The notes beneath the pieces are model-generated. The model was given only the letters and a program-made list of their open reading frames with translations, did not search any database and was not told the origin of the DNA. DNA of 64,000 bases from the NCBI RefSeq assembly GCF_004137085.1, contig NZ_QYBC01000013.1, positions 1 through 64,000 on the forward strand, read 5' to 3'. Within the stretch, counting starts at the first letter, position 1. Each line of letters begins with the position of its first letter. This DNA comes from Lichenibacterium ramalinae. GTDB lineage: Bacteria; Pseudomonadota; Alphaproteobacteria; Rhizobiales; Beijerinckiaceae. The position numbers were made by a program, and so were the translations under genes. Positions 32,086-40,250 of the stretch are shown in pieces.

Positions 32086-33204
32086 ATGTCCACCGACACC
32101 GCCGCCCGCCCCGTCCCCCGCGCCGGCGTCCTCGCCGTCGAGGCCTATGTGCCCGGCAAGAGCGCGGTGGCGCCCGGCGTGAAGCTGTTCAAGCTGTCGT
32201 CGAACGAGAACCCGCTTGGCCCCTCCCCCAAGGCCGCGGCGGCCTTTGCGGCGGCGGCCGCCAAGCTCGAACTCTACCCGGACGGCGCCGCCACGCGGCT
32301 GCGCGAGGCGATCGGCAAGCGCTACGGCATCGACCCGGCACGCATCATCTGCGGCTGCGGCTCGGACGACCTCCTGTCGTTGCTCGCCTACAGCTACATC
32401 GGGCCGGGCGACGAGGGCATCTTCACCACCCACGGCTTCCTCATCTACCGCATCGCCATCCAGGCGGCCGGCGGCGTGCCCGTCGTGGCCCCGGAGCGCG
32501 ACCTCACCGCCGACGTCGACGCCATCCTGGCCCGCGTCACGCCGCGCACCCGCATCGTGTTCCTGGCCAACCCCAACAACCCGACCGGCACCTACCTGCC
32601 CTTCGCCGAGGTCAGGCGCCTGCAGGCCGGCCTGCCGCCGAACGTGCTGCTGGTGCTGGACGCCGCCTATGCGGAATACGTGCGCAACAACGATTATTCG
32701 TCCGGCCTCGAGCTGGCGGCGACGGCCGACAACGTCGTGATGACCCGCACCTTCTCCAAAATCCACGGCCTCGCGGCGCTGCGGGTGGGCTGGGCCTACG
32801 CGCCCGCCGAGGTCTGCGACGCCATGAACCGCATCCGCGGCGCTTTTAACGTCAACCTGCCCGCCATCGAGGCCGGCATCGCCGCCATCGAGGACCGCGA
32901 CCACGAGGATGCCGCCGTGGCGCACAACGCCCGCTGGGCGGCCTGGCTCACCGAACAGCTGCGCGGCCTCGGGCTCGCCGTCGTGCCGAGCGTCGGCAAC
33001 TTCCTGCTGATCGGCTTCCCCGAGGCCGGGCCGCACACGGCCGCGGCGGCCGACGGGGCGCTGGCGGCGCGGGGCCTCGTGTTGCGGGCCGTGGCCTCCT
33101 ACGGCCTGCCCCACCACCTGCGCCTCACGGTCGGCACCGCGGAAGCCAACCGCCTCGTCGTCGACACGCTGCGCGCGTTCCTGGCGGACGGCGCCCGTGG
33201 CTGA
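32086..33204 (+). CDS. hisC: HisC-type aminotransferase, probably aromatic
   Basis: The 372-aa class-I/II PLP enzyme has '[18 protein letters not shown]', '[29 protein letters not shown]', '[15 protein letters not shown]', Asp in 'LDAAYAEYV', the PLP Lys in '[21 protein letters not shown]' and 'NFLLIGFP'. HisC proteins use histidinol-phosphate and often also phenylpyruvate or hydroxyphenylpyruvate. Lying between chorismate mutase and prephenate dehydrogenase, it probably serves Tyr/Phe synthesis here. It overlaps the next gene by 8 nt. Confidence 0.92.
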   Translation: MSTDTAARPVPRAGVLAVEAYVPGKSAVAPGVKLFKLSSNENPLGPSPKAAAAFAAAAAKLELYPDGAATRLREAIGKRYGIDPARIICGCGSDDLLSLLAYSYIGPGDEGIFTTHGFLIYRIAIQAAGGVPVVAPERDLTADVDAILARVTPRTRIVFLANPNNPTGTYLPFAEVRRLQAGLPPNVLLVLDAAYAEYVRNNDYSSGLELAATADNVVMTRTFSKIHGLAALRVGWAYAPAEVCDAMNRIRGAFNVNLPAIEAGIAAIEDRDHEDAAVAHNARWAAWLTEQLRGLGLAVVPSVGNFLLIGFPEAGPHTAAAADGALAARGLVLRAVASYGLPHHLRLTVGTAEANRLVVDTLRAFLADGARG

Positions 33205-34177
33205 CGCGCCGGGCTCCGGCCGCGTCTTCGAGCGCCTCTGCGTCGTCGGGCTCGGCCTCATCGGCGCCTCGGTGGCGCTGGCGGCGCGGCGCGGCGGAGG
33301 TGTCGGCACCATCGTGGCCTACGACGCCTCGGCGGCGGTGCGGGCGCGGGTCGTGGAGCTCGGCCTCGCCGACATCGTCGCCGACACCGCCGCCGAGGCC
33401 GTGGCGGGCTGCGACCACGTGGTGCTCTGCGTGCCGGTCGGCGCCATCGGGGCCGTCGCGGCCGAGATCGCCCCCCATCTCGCGCCCGGCGCCGTGCTGA
33501 GCGACGTGGGATCGGTGAAGGGCGCCGTGGTGGAGGCGGTGACGCCCCACCTCCCCGCGGGCGTGGCCTTCGTGCCGGCCCATCCCGTCGCCGGCACGGA
33601 GTTTTCCGGGCCCGACGCCGGCTTCGCGGCCCTGTTCGAGAACCGCTGGTGCATCCTCACGCCCTGCGAAGCCTCGCCCGAGGCGGCGGTGGCCGGGGTG
33701 CGGGCGCTGTGGGAGGGCTTCGGCGCCAGGGTCGACACGATGAGCCCCGCCCATCACGACCTCGTCCTCGCCATCACCAGCCACGTCCCGCACCTCATCG
33801 CCTACAACATCGTGGGCACGGCGGCGCATCTCGAGACCGTGACGAACTCCGAGGTGATCAAGTTCTCGGCCGGCGGCTTCCGCGACTTCACCCGCATCGC
33901 CGCCTCGGACCCGACCATGTGGCGCGACGTCTTCCTCAACAATCGGGAGGCCGTGCTGGAGATGCTGGGCCGCTTCCTCGAGGACCTGTCGGCGCTGCAG
34001 CGCATGGTGCGGTTCGGCGACGGCGACGGGCTCTTCGAGCTGTTCACTAAGACGCGCGCCATCCGCACCTCCATCGTGGCGGTCGGCCAGGAGACGGCGG
34101 CGGCGGATTTCGGCCGCCGCGACGCCGGCCAGCCCGTGGAGGCGAGCTCCAGCGGGGGGACTGGGCCGAGGTCCTGA
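33197..34177 (+). CDS. tyrC: Prephenate/arogenate dehydrogenase
   Basis: The 326-aa protein starts at GTG within the end of hisC. It has the NAD motif '[19 protein letters not shown]', '[15 protein letters not shown]', the family block '[30 protein letters not shown]', '[24 protein letters not shown]' and '[28 protein letters not shown]'. It oxidises prephenate (or arogenate) on the way to tyrosine. The overlap with hisC implies translational coupling; all three genes form one pathway operon. Confidence 0.93.
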   Translation: MADAPGSGRVFERLCVVGLGLIGASVALAARRGGGVGTIVAYDASAAVRARVVELGLADIVADTAAEAVAGCDHVVLCVPVGAIGAVAAEIAPHLAPGAVLSDVGSVKGAVVEAVTPHLPAGVAFVPAHPVAGTEFSGPDAGFAALFENRWCILTPCEASPEAAVAGVRALWEGFGARVDTMSPAHHDLVLAITSHVPHLIAYNIVGTAAHLETVTNSEVIKFSAGGFRDFTRIAASDPTMWRDVFLNNREAVLEMLGRFLEDLSALQRMVRFGDGDGLFELFTKTRAIRTSIVAVGQETAAADFGRRDAGQPVEASSSGGTGPRS

Positions 34178-34347
34178 ACCCGAGATCCTCCGCGGGACGG
34201 AGCAGGTCGCCGTCGGGACCGGCCAGGACAAACTGGCGCTGTCCGGCCTTGCGGTCGGCGACGCGGTACCACGTTCCGGTCGAGCGACGAGACCGTGGGT
34301 TCGGGGACGAGCCGGGCCTGGCGCGTCGCCGTGCCCTCGGATGGGGT

Positions 34348-34575
34348 TCAGCCGCCGCGCGGCAGATCGAGCAGCGCCGACAGGACCGAGGCCGAACTCA
34401 TCGCCGCCGCCGGGTCGCCGCTGGGGCGCTCCCGCCGGTCCTCGAGTTCGAACCGCCCCGCCGCCTGGCGACGCCGGCCCCTGTCCTTGTCGGTCTTGGA
34501 TTGGGCCGCGGAGCGCTTCAACGGCGACACGGCCGGCACGGCGACGATCGGCAGCGAGACGACGGGCACCAGCAT
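34348..34575 (-). CDS. Small hypothetical protein, 75 aa
   Basis: The start at 34575 (MLVPVVSLPIVAVPAVSPLKR) has AAAGG about 7 nt upstream. The first 17 residues are hydrophobic with prolines; the rest is basic then neutral ('SKTDKDRGRRRQAAGRFELEDRRERP'). No family is recognised. The 34178-34347 stretch downstream contains what may be a frameshifted minus-strand remnant ('[34 protein letters not shown]'). Coding status is moderate. Confidence 0.4.
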   Translation of the reverse strand: MLVPVVSLPIVAVPAVSPLKRSAAQSKTDKDRGRRRQAAGRFELEDRRERPSGDPAAAMSSASVLSALLDLPRGG

Positions 34576-34806
34576 GGGAGGCCTTTCCGGGACGGGACGC
34601 ATCAGCTTGGCACCAGCCCGGTGGCGAAGACGTTGACGACCGAGGGCCCGACACAGCGGCGGCCCGCCTTTCGTCGCTCATGCTTGCCGCCTCGTTAAGA
34701 CGGCGCCGTCCGTGCCGGCTTGCCGGCCCGCCCGGCCGGAAGCGCTCGCCCGCGGCGGACCGCGCTGCTAGGGTCGCGCGTCCCGAGCCCGCCGAGCGCC
34801 CCGCCG

Positions 34807-35439
34807 ATGCCCCATCTCGCCACGATCGCGGTGTTCTCCGCCGCGGCCCTCGCCCTGGCCTGCACGCCGGGCCCCGACATGCTGCTGATCCTGTCGCGCA
34901 CCGTGGCGCAGGGGCGGAGCGCCGGCTTCGCGTCCATCCTGGGGGCGCAGGCCGGCATCTATTGCCACGCCATCGCGGTGGCGCTCGGCCTCGCCGAACT
35001 GTTCCGGGCCGTGCCGCTCGCCTATGACGCCGTGCGCTACGCCGGCGCCGCCTACCTCCTGGTGCTGGCCGTGGCGGCGTTCCGCTCCGGTGCCGCAGCA
35101 CCGCTGGCCCCGGCCGCCGTGCCGCGGCTGTCGCTCGGCGCCGTGTTCCGCCAGGGCCTGCTCACCAACCTGATGAACCCCAAGGTGGCGCTCTTCGCCC
35201 TGGCGCTGTTCCCGCAGTTCGTGACGCCGGACGGCGGCCCGGTGGCGCTGCAGATCCTGGTGCTGGCGACGGTGCTGAACGTCGTCGGCGCCCTGGTCAA
35301 CGGCGCGCTGGTGCTGGGGGCCAGCCGCCTCGGCCGCGTCATGGCGGGGCGCACCCGCTGGAAGCGCGCCCCGCAGATCGCGCTCGGCACGGTCTTCACC
35401 GGCCTCGCGCTGCGCCTCGCCGTGGACGGCGGTCGCTGA
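34807..35439 (+). CDS. LysE/RhtB-family amino-acid exporter
   Basis: The 210-aa protein has six hydrophobic segments and the family signature 'ALALACTPGPDMLLILSRTVAQGRSAGFASILGAQAG', then 'VFRQGLLTNLMNPKVALFALALFPQFV'. It exports an amino acid or related compound across the inner membrane; the substrate cannot be told from sequence. The start at 34807 (MPHLATIAVF) is placed at the first helix. It is convergent with the aldo/keto reductase gene, 9 nt apart. Confidence 0.92.
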   Translation: MPHLATIAVFSAAALALACTPGPDMLLILSRTVAQGRSAGFASILGAQAGIYCHAIAVALGLAELFRAVPLAYDAVRYAGAAYLLVLAVAAFRSGAAAPLAPAAVPRLSLGAVFRQGLLTNLMNPKVALFALALFPQFVTPDGGPVALQILVLATVLNVVGALVNGALVLGASRLGRVMAGRTRWKRAPQIALGTVFTGLALRLAVDGGR

Positions 35440-35448
35440 TCGAAGGGC

Positions 35449-36504
35449 TCAGCGGCCGGCCGGCCGCGGCTCCCCGGCCATCTGCTTGCGGCGGTACTCG
35501 CCCTGGCGGGCATGCATCCAGCCCGGATATTCGGGCGGCAGCGCGCTGACCTTGTCGATGGCGGCGAGTTCCTCCTCGGTGAGCTCGACCGCCGTCGCCG
35601 CGATGTTGTCCTCGAGCTGGTCGACCCGCTTGGCCCCGACGATGACGCTTGTGACGACCCGCTGGTGCAGCAGCCAGGCGAGGGCGATCTGCGCCACCGA
35701 CACGCCGCGGCTCTCGGCCAGGGGCTGCAGCACGTCGATGACGTCCCAGGCTCGGCCCTTGTCGACGGGCGGGAAGTCGAAGGACAGGCGGCGGCTGCCC
35801 TGCTCGCCCTGCCGGTCGCGGGAATACTTGCCCGACAGCAGGCCGCCGGCCAGCGGGCTCCACACGAGGAGGCCCACGCCTTCCGACCGCATCATGGGGA
35901 CGAGGTCGCGTTCGAGGTCGCGGCCCGCCACCGTGTAATAGGCCTGCAGCGTCTCGAACCGGGCGAGGTTGAGCTTGTCGGACAGGCCGAGCGCCTTGGT
36001 GATCTGCCAGGCGGCCCAGTTCGACACCCCGACGTAGCGGACGTGGCCGTGCTGGACCAGCACGTCGAGGGCCCGCAGCGTCTCCTCGATGGGCGTCGCG
36101 GGGTCGAAGCTGTGCAGCTGGTAGAGGTCGATGTAATCGGTCTTGAGGCGCTTCAGGCTGGCCTTGCAGGCATCGATCAGGTGGACGCGCGAGGAGCCCC
36201 GGGCATTCGGCCCCTTGCCGGTCTCGCCGAAGGCCTTGGTGGCCAGCACCACGTCGTGGCGGGCGAGGCCGAGGTTGTGCAGCGCCTGTCCGGTGATCTC
36301 CTCGGAAGCACCTTCCGAATAGACGTCGGCCGTGTCGATGAAGTTGATGCCGCGGTCGACGGCCGTGCGGACGAGTCCGTCGGCTTCGTCCTGCTGCAGG
36401 GTGCCGATCTTGCTCCAAACCTCGCCGGTGCCGCCGAACGTCATGGTGCCGAGGCACAGTTCGGACACGAAGAGGCCGGTACGGCCGAGCTTGTTGTAAC
36501 GCAT
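35449..36504 (-). CDS. Aldo/keto reductase
   Basis: The 351-aa TIM-barrel enzyme has 'FIDTADVYSEGASEEITGQAL' (catalytic Asp and Tyr), 'VVLATKAFGE' (Lys), 'DYIDLYQLHSFDPATPIEETL' (His), 'VRYVGVSNWAAWQI' and a cofactor end 'VTSVIVGAKRVDQLEDNIAA'. It is an NADPH-dependent carbonyl reductase of the YajO/YghZ-like group, with unknown natural substrate. The last residues are a short polar tail. It stands alone and is read away from the hsp20 gene block. Confidence 0.92.
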   Translation of the reverse strand: MRYNKLGRTGLFVSELCLGTMTFGGTGEVWSKIGTLQQDEADGLVRTAVDRGINFIDTADVYSEGASEEITGQALHNLGLARHDVVLATKAFGETGKGPNARGSSRVHLIDACKASLKRLKTDYIDLYQLHSFDPATPIEETLRALDVLVQHGHVRYVGVSNWAAWQITKALGLSDKLNLARFETLQAYYTVAGRDLERDLVPMMRSEGVGLLVWSPLAGGLLSGKYSRDRQGEQGSRRLSFDFPPVDKGRAWDVIDVLQPLAESRGVSVAQIALAWLLHQRVVTSVIVGAKRVDQLEDNIAATAVELTEEELAAIDKVSALPPEYPGWMHARQGEYRRKQMAGEPRPAGR

Positions 36505-36646
36505 GGATGGTACTTTCGTGCTGCGGCGCGGCGGGCGCGCCGGGGGCCGGGCCTGCCCGGTTCGCAGCCCCTAACGGCGAGGGAGCCCGGCGGGGTCCCG
36601 CCCCGGGCCGTCGATGCCGACGCCGGCATGCCGCACGCACGAAAGC

Positions 36647-36774
36647 GGCGCCCCTCGCGAGGCGCCGCTCATCAGAAAAAGGCGCCCCTCGCGCGGCGCC
36701 GCTCATCCAGAAGAGGCGCGCCTCGCGAGAAGCCACTTATCCAGAAGAGGCGCCCCTCGCGGGGCGCCTCGCGG
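36647..36774. repeat. 34-bp tandem palindromic repeat, about 3.8 units
   Basis: Units start at 36647, 36681, 36715 and 36749, each 34 bp (the last partial). Each begins GGCG(C/G)(C/G)CCTCGCG and ends near CATCCAGAAGA. The first half of each unit is itself self-complementary, so the array can form serial hairpins. It lies just beyond the hsp20 stop and may act as its terminator. Confidence 0.85.
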
Positions 36775-36814
36775 CCGTCGTTCGGCGAGCGTCGGTCTCG
36801 GGACCGTGGTCCGA

Positions 36815-37285
36815 TCAGGCGGCCTTGGACTCGACCACCTTCGGGGCGCGGGCATTCGTGCCGATGCTGATCTGGCGCGGCTTCTGGGCTTCCGGGATCT
36901 CGCGCACGAGGTCCACGTGAAGCAGGCCGTGCTCCAGCGCGGCGCCCGTCACCTGGACGTGGTCGGCGAGCTGGAAGCGGCGCTCGAAGGCGCGGGCCGC
37001 GATGCCCTGGTAGAGCACTTCGGTCTTGGGCGCCTCGGCCGCCTCGGCCTTGCGGGAGCCGCGGATCAGCAGGACATTCTCACGGGTCTCGATCGAAAGA
37101 TCGTCCTCGGAGAAGCCCGCAACGGCCACGGAGATACGGTAGGCGTTCTCGCCGGTCCGCTCGATGTTGTAGGGCGGATAGGTCTGGGCCGCCGCCTCCA
37201 CGCCCGACATCTGGTCGAGGATGGTGAAGAGACGGTCGAAGCCGACGGTGGAACGGTACAGGGGAGAGAGATCGTACTGGCGCAT
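36815..37285 (-). CDS. Hsp20-family small heat-shock chaperone
   Basis: The 156-aa protein opens 'MRQYDLSPLYRSTVGFDRLFTILDQMSG' as in IbpA-like proteins. The alpha-crystallin domain follows ('YPPYNIERTGENAYRISVAVAGFSEDDLSIETRENVLLIRGSR') and ends with 'GIAARAFERRFQLADHVQVTGAALEHGLLHVDLVREIPE'. It binds unfolding proteins as oligomers in the cytoplasm. The 5' untranslated region folds like a ROSE thermometer, so translation is probably temperature-controlled. Confidence 0.95.
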   Translation of the reverse strand: MRQYDLSPLYRSTVGFDRLFTILDQMSGVEAAAQTYPPYNIERTGENAYRISVAVAGFSEDDLSIETRENVLLIRGSRKAEAAEAPKTEVLYQGIAARAFERRFQLADHVQVTGAALEHGLLHVDLVREIPEAQKPRQISIGTNARAPKVVESKAA

Positions 37286-37372
37286 GTGCGACACATCCTC
37301 TTTGGAGCGACATGTGACCCCGGCGTTGCTGTCCGGGACCGGTTGGAAGCGCGTCCTTTGTGGCCCGCGCGA
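37286..37372 (-). promoter_or_regulatory. ROSE-like RNA thermometer of the hsp20 gene
   Basis: In the minus-strand leader the last 35 nt before the ATG can fold so that ACAT...CGCTCC pairs with the ribosome site region AGAGGATGTGT. The TCGCTCC/GAGGA pairing is the ROSE hallmark. Two further hairpins lie upstream (GCGCG..CGCGC and CCCGG..CCGGG). ROSE elements keep small heat-shock mRNAs closed at normal temperature. The 5' boundary is my estimate. Confidence 0.6.
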
Positions 37373-37641
37373 TGCTGATGTGGTGATGGACCAGGGGGTC
37401 GCAAGAGGGTTCCCGCCCAAAAAAACGCGGCCTCGGGACCCCCGCCCGCGGCCCACCTGTCACCCCGGAGCCACGCCCGGCCGCCAACCGCCGCGCCGGG
37501 CAGGCCCGCCACCCGCATGCCTTGGTCATGACACGCCCGTGTCGTCGAAGCGGCCGTGTCGGGGCAGCTCTGCCACAGCGGAATGAACCGATCGCCGTCG
37601 TCGCGCATTCTCCCCGCGACATTTTGTTTTGGAGTACCACC

Positions 37642-38181
37642 ATGTCCACCATCAAGAAGCTCGTCGCCGTTGCAGCGGTCGCGTCCCTGGCGCTGGTCGC
37701 CACCGAGCTGTCGGCTTCGGCCCAGAGCGCTCTGACCAACGGACCGAACGGCATGCAGCCCAACAGGCTGGCGTCCGACAGCGCCACCGGCATGAACGGC
37801 AACAAGCCGAGCCGCGGCATGATGCGCCGTCGCGCCATGCACAACCAGGCCTCCATGGAGTCCCGCACCAGCTACGCTTCGCGCCGCCCGCTGACGGTGC
37901 GCCGCACCGTGGCGGCCGTCGAGCAGCCCGTCGTCGTCGCGCCGGCCCCGGTCGTGGTCGGCGGCCCGGGCAACATCGTGACGGGCCCGCTCGGCTTCGC
38001 CAGCAACGTCGTGAGCCTGCCGTTCCGCGCCGTCGGCGGCATCTTCCCCGCCACCGGCGACATCGCCACCAACCCGCTGGTGTTGATCGGCGCTCCGCTC
38101 CGCGCCGTCGGCGAAATCGTGCAGCTTCCGTTCCGCGTGCTCGGCGCGCCCTTCGGCGGGACGACGATCGCCACCTACTGA
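37642..38181 (+). CDS. Secreted hypothetical protein, 179 aa
   Basis: The start at 37642 (MSTIKKLVAVAAVASLALVATELSASA) has GGAG 8 nt upstream and encodes a classic signal peptide. The mature part is basic and Met/Asn-rich, then Val-rich ('VAAVEQPVVVAPAPVVVGG'). It ends with a repeated motif: 'LPFRAVGGIFPATG', 'PLRAVGEIVQLPFRVLGAPFGG'. No catalytic residue pattern is visible and the family is unrecognised. It is probably periplasmic or envelope-associated. It is followed by a strong terminator. Confidence 0.7.
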   Translation: MSTIKKLVAVAAVASLALVATELSASAQSALTNGPNGMQPNRLASDSATGMNGNKPSRGMMRRRAMHNQASMESRTSYASRRPLTVRRTVAAVEQPVVVAPAPVVVGGPGNIVTGPLGFASNVVSLPFRAVGGIFPATGDIATNPLVLIGAPLRAVGEIVQLPFRVLGAPFGGTTIATY

Positions 38182-38204
38182 TCCCGGCCCCATCGGGGAT
38201 CGTG

Positions 38205-38235
38205 AAGGGCGGAGGCGCGAGCCTCCGCCCTTTTT
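38205..38235 (+). terminator. Intrinsic terminator
   Basis: AGGGCGGAGGC and its complement flank GCGA and are followed by five Ts. It ends the 37642-38181 gene. Confidence 0.9.
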
Positions 38236-38274
38236 CGTGCCCTCGGACGACGCGGCCCCGCTGGGCCGTGCCCC

Positions 38275-39168
38275 TCACTCCGGCACGAACAGCGTCGCGG
38301 CGTCGTGCAGCACCTTGAAAGTCGCCGGCGTGCGGGTGACGATCTCGCCGTCGGCGTTGACCGAACGGTGGCGGCGCGTGGTGACGCGGATCTCCTCGCC
38401 CCCCAGCGTGCGGATCTCGGTCCAGTCCTGGGTGCGCCCGCTGCGCAGGGCGGGCAGCAGCATCAACAGCCTCCACGCGCTCTCGACTTCCAGGCTGTAG
38501 ACGTCGAGGCGCCCGTCGTCGATCGCGGCGTCCTCGCTCACCGTCATGCCGCCGCCGTAGTGGCGGCCGTTGCCAACGGCGAGGTGGATGGTGCGGGAGC
38601 GGATGCGGGTCTCGCCGGTCTCGATCTCGACGTGGAAGGGCCGCAGGCGGCGCAGCACGCGCAGGCCCGCGACAGCGTAGCCGAGCGGGCCCCAGCGCTT
38701 CTTGGCGTCGCTGGTCAGCGCGTGGGTGAGGTCGACGCCGAAGCCGAGGCTGGCGACATTGAAGTAGGGGTGGCCGTTGACGTCGCCGAGGTCGATCCGG
38801 CGGGTCCGCCCGGCCGCGATGACGTTCACCGCTCCCTCGAGGTCGAGCGGCAGGCCGAGCGTGCGGGCGAGGTCGTTGGCGGTGCCGAGCGGCAGCACGC
38901 CGAGCGGCAGGCGCGTCGCCAGGATGCCCGGCGCCGCGGCGTTGATGGTGCCGTCCCCGCCTCCCACGACCACGAGGTCGATCTCGGGCTCGAGCTGGAC
39001 GATGCGCCGCGACACGTCCTCGCGCGATTGCGTGTCGCCGCGCCGCACCGCCAAGCCGGCCCCCTCCAGCAGCGCCTGCGCCGTGTCGGCATTGTCGCGT
39101 CCCGAGCGGCTGTGCTCGTTGACGATCAGCAGGGCGCGGCGCGGGGGCTCGTGCTCGGAGGGGGGCAT
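38275..39168 (-). CDS. Diacylglycerol/lipid kinase (YegS-type)
   Basis: The 297-aa protein has the catalytic-domain start 'ALLIVNEHSRSGRDNADTAQALLEGAG', the nucleotide loop 'IDLVVVGGGDGTINAAAPG', then 'PLGVLPLGTANDLARTLGLP' and 'FNVASLGFGVDLTHALT'. A beta-rich C-terminal domain ends 'VNADGEIVTRTPATFKVLHDA'. It phosphorylates diacylglycerol or a related lipid at the membrane face. It is a single gene in its orientation; the start is the first ATG (MPPSEHEPPRR). Confidence 0.93.
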   Translation of the reverse strand: MPPSEHEPPRRALLIVNEHSRSGRDNADTAQALLEGAGLAVRRGDTQSREDVSRRIVQLEPEIDLVVVGGGDGTINAAAPGILATRLPLGVLPLGTANDLARTLGLPLDLEGAVNVIAAGRTRRIDLGDVNGHPYFNVASLGFGVDLTHALTSDAKKRWGPLGYAVAGLRVLRRLRPFHVEIETGETRIRSRTIHLAVGNGRHYGGGMTVSEDAAIDDGRLDVYSLEVESAWRLLMLLPALRSGRTQDWTEIRTLGGEEIRVTTRRHRSVNADGEIVTRTPATFKVLHDAATLFVPE

Positions 39169-39244
39169 GGGGTCCTTCTTGGCGGCGAGGCGGGCGTGGT
39201 CCGCCGGCGCCCTGCCAATCCCGGAGCAGCCCGGTTTGTGCCGG

Positions 39245-40126
39245 TCAACCGCCCCGGATCGCCCCGATCACGGCCGAATAGTCGAGCGCCGCTCCGCCGG
39301 ACTCGGCGAAGCGCGCGAAGATCTCGCGAGCCTGCGCGCCGAGCGCCGTCTCGGCCCCGACAGCCGCGGCGGCGTCGCGGGCCAGCGTCAGGTCCTTGAG
39401 CATCAGGGCGGTGGCGAAGCCCGGACGGTAGCCGTGGTTGGCGGCGCTGGCGGGCACCGGGCCGGGCACCGGGCAGTGGTTGGTGAGCGCCCAGCACTGC
39501 CCCGAGGAGGTCGAGGCGACGTCGAAGAGCGCCTGGTGGTCGAGGCCGAGCTTTTCGGCCAGGACGAAGGCTTCGCTGATGCCGATCATGGCGATGCCGA
39601 GGATCATGTTGTTGCACATCTTGGCGGCCTGGCCGGCGCCCGGGCCGCCGCAGGCCACCACGCGCTTGCCCATGGCGGCGAGGATCGGCCGGGCCCGGTC
39701 CAGCGCCGCCGGCGTGCCGCCCGCCATGAAGGTGAGGGTGCCGGCGCTGGCGCCGCCGACGCCGCCCGAGACCGGCGCGTCGACCGCCATCATCCCGGCC
39801 CCGGCGGCGAGGTCGTGCGCCTGCCGGGCGGAGGCGACGTCCACGGTCGAGGAATCGATGAAGAGCGCGCCGGCCGGGGCGCCGGCCACGAGGCCCCCCT
39901 CGTAGGCCTCGACGAGGTGACGGCCCGCCGGCAGCATGGTCACGACGACCTCGGCCCCCGCGGCCGCGGCGGCCGCCGACGCCGCGATGGCGACGCCCGT
40001 CGCCCGCGCCGCGTCGCAGGCCGCCGGGCTGAGGTCGAACCCCGTCACGGCATGGCCGGCCCGCACGAGGTTGGCCGCCATCGGCCCACCCATGTTGCCG
40101 AGCCCGATCCAAGCGATGGCCGCCAT
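39245..40126 (-). CDS. mmsB: 3-hydroxyisobutyrate dehydrogenase
   Basis: The start at 40126 (MAAIAWIGLGNMGGPM) has a strong GGGAGGGG site. The 293-aa protein has 'GLGNMGGPMAANLVRAGHAVTGFD', 'FIDSSTVDVASARQAHDLA', the substrate loop 'DAPVSGGVGGASAGTLTFMAGG' and the catalytic Lys in 'GAGQAAKMCNNMILGI'. The C-terminal 'GYRPGFATALMLKDLTLA' fits HIBADH rather than tartronate semialdehyde reductase. It oxidises 3-hydroxyisobutyrate in valine breakdown. The hydrolase that would make its substrate may be the gene at 50668. Confidence 0.9.
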   Translation of the reverse strand: MAAIAWIGLGNMGGPMAANLVRAGHAVTGFDLSPAACDAARATGVAIAASAAAAAAGAEVVVTMLPAGRHLVEAYEGGLVAGAPAGALFIDSSTVDVASARQAHDLAAGAGMMAVDAPVSGGVGGASAGTLTFMAGGTPAALDRARPILAAMGKRVVACGGPGAGQAAKMCNNMILGIAMIGISEAFVLAEKLGLDHQALFDVASTSSGQCWALTNHCPVPGPVPASAANHGYRPGFATALMLKDLTLARDAAAAVGAETALGAQAREIFARFAESGGAALDYSAVIGAIRGG

Positions 40127-40250
40127 CGTGTTCCCCTCCCGGACCGGGCCTTGCACGGCCCGCGGCGCGAAAGGTGCGCGCCGGCACGGCCGGCCGTCAA
40201 GCGGCGGCGGTGCTGGGGCGGGTCTGCGGCGGCGGATCGCGCCGCGCCGC

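Noticed and set aside
36647-36774. CRISPR array
   Set aside because: The 34-bp units are directly adjacent with no unique spacers, and no cas genes are present; it is a tandem repeat.
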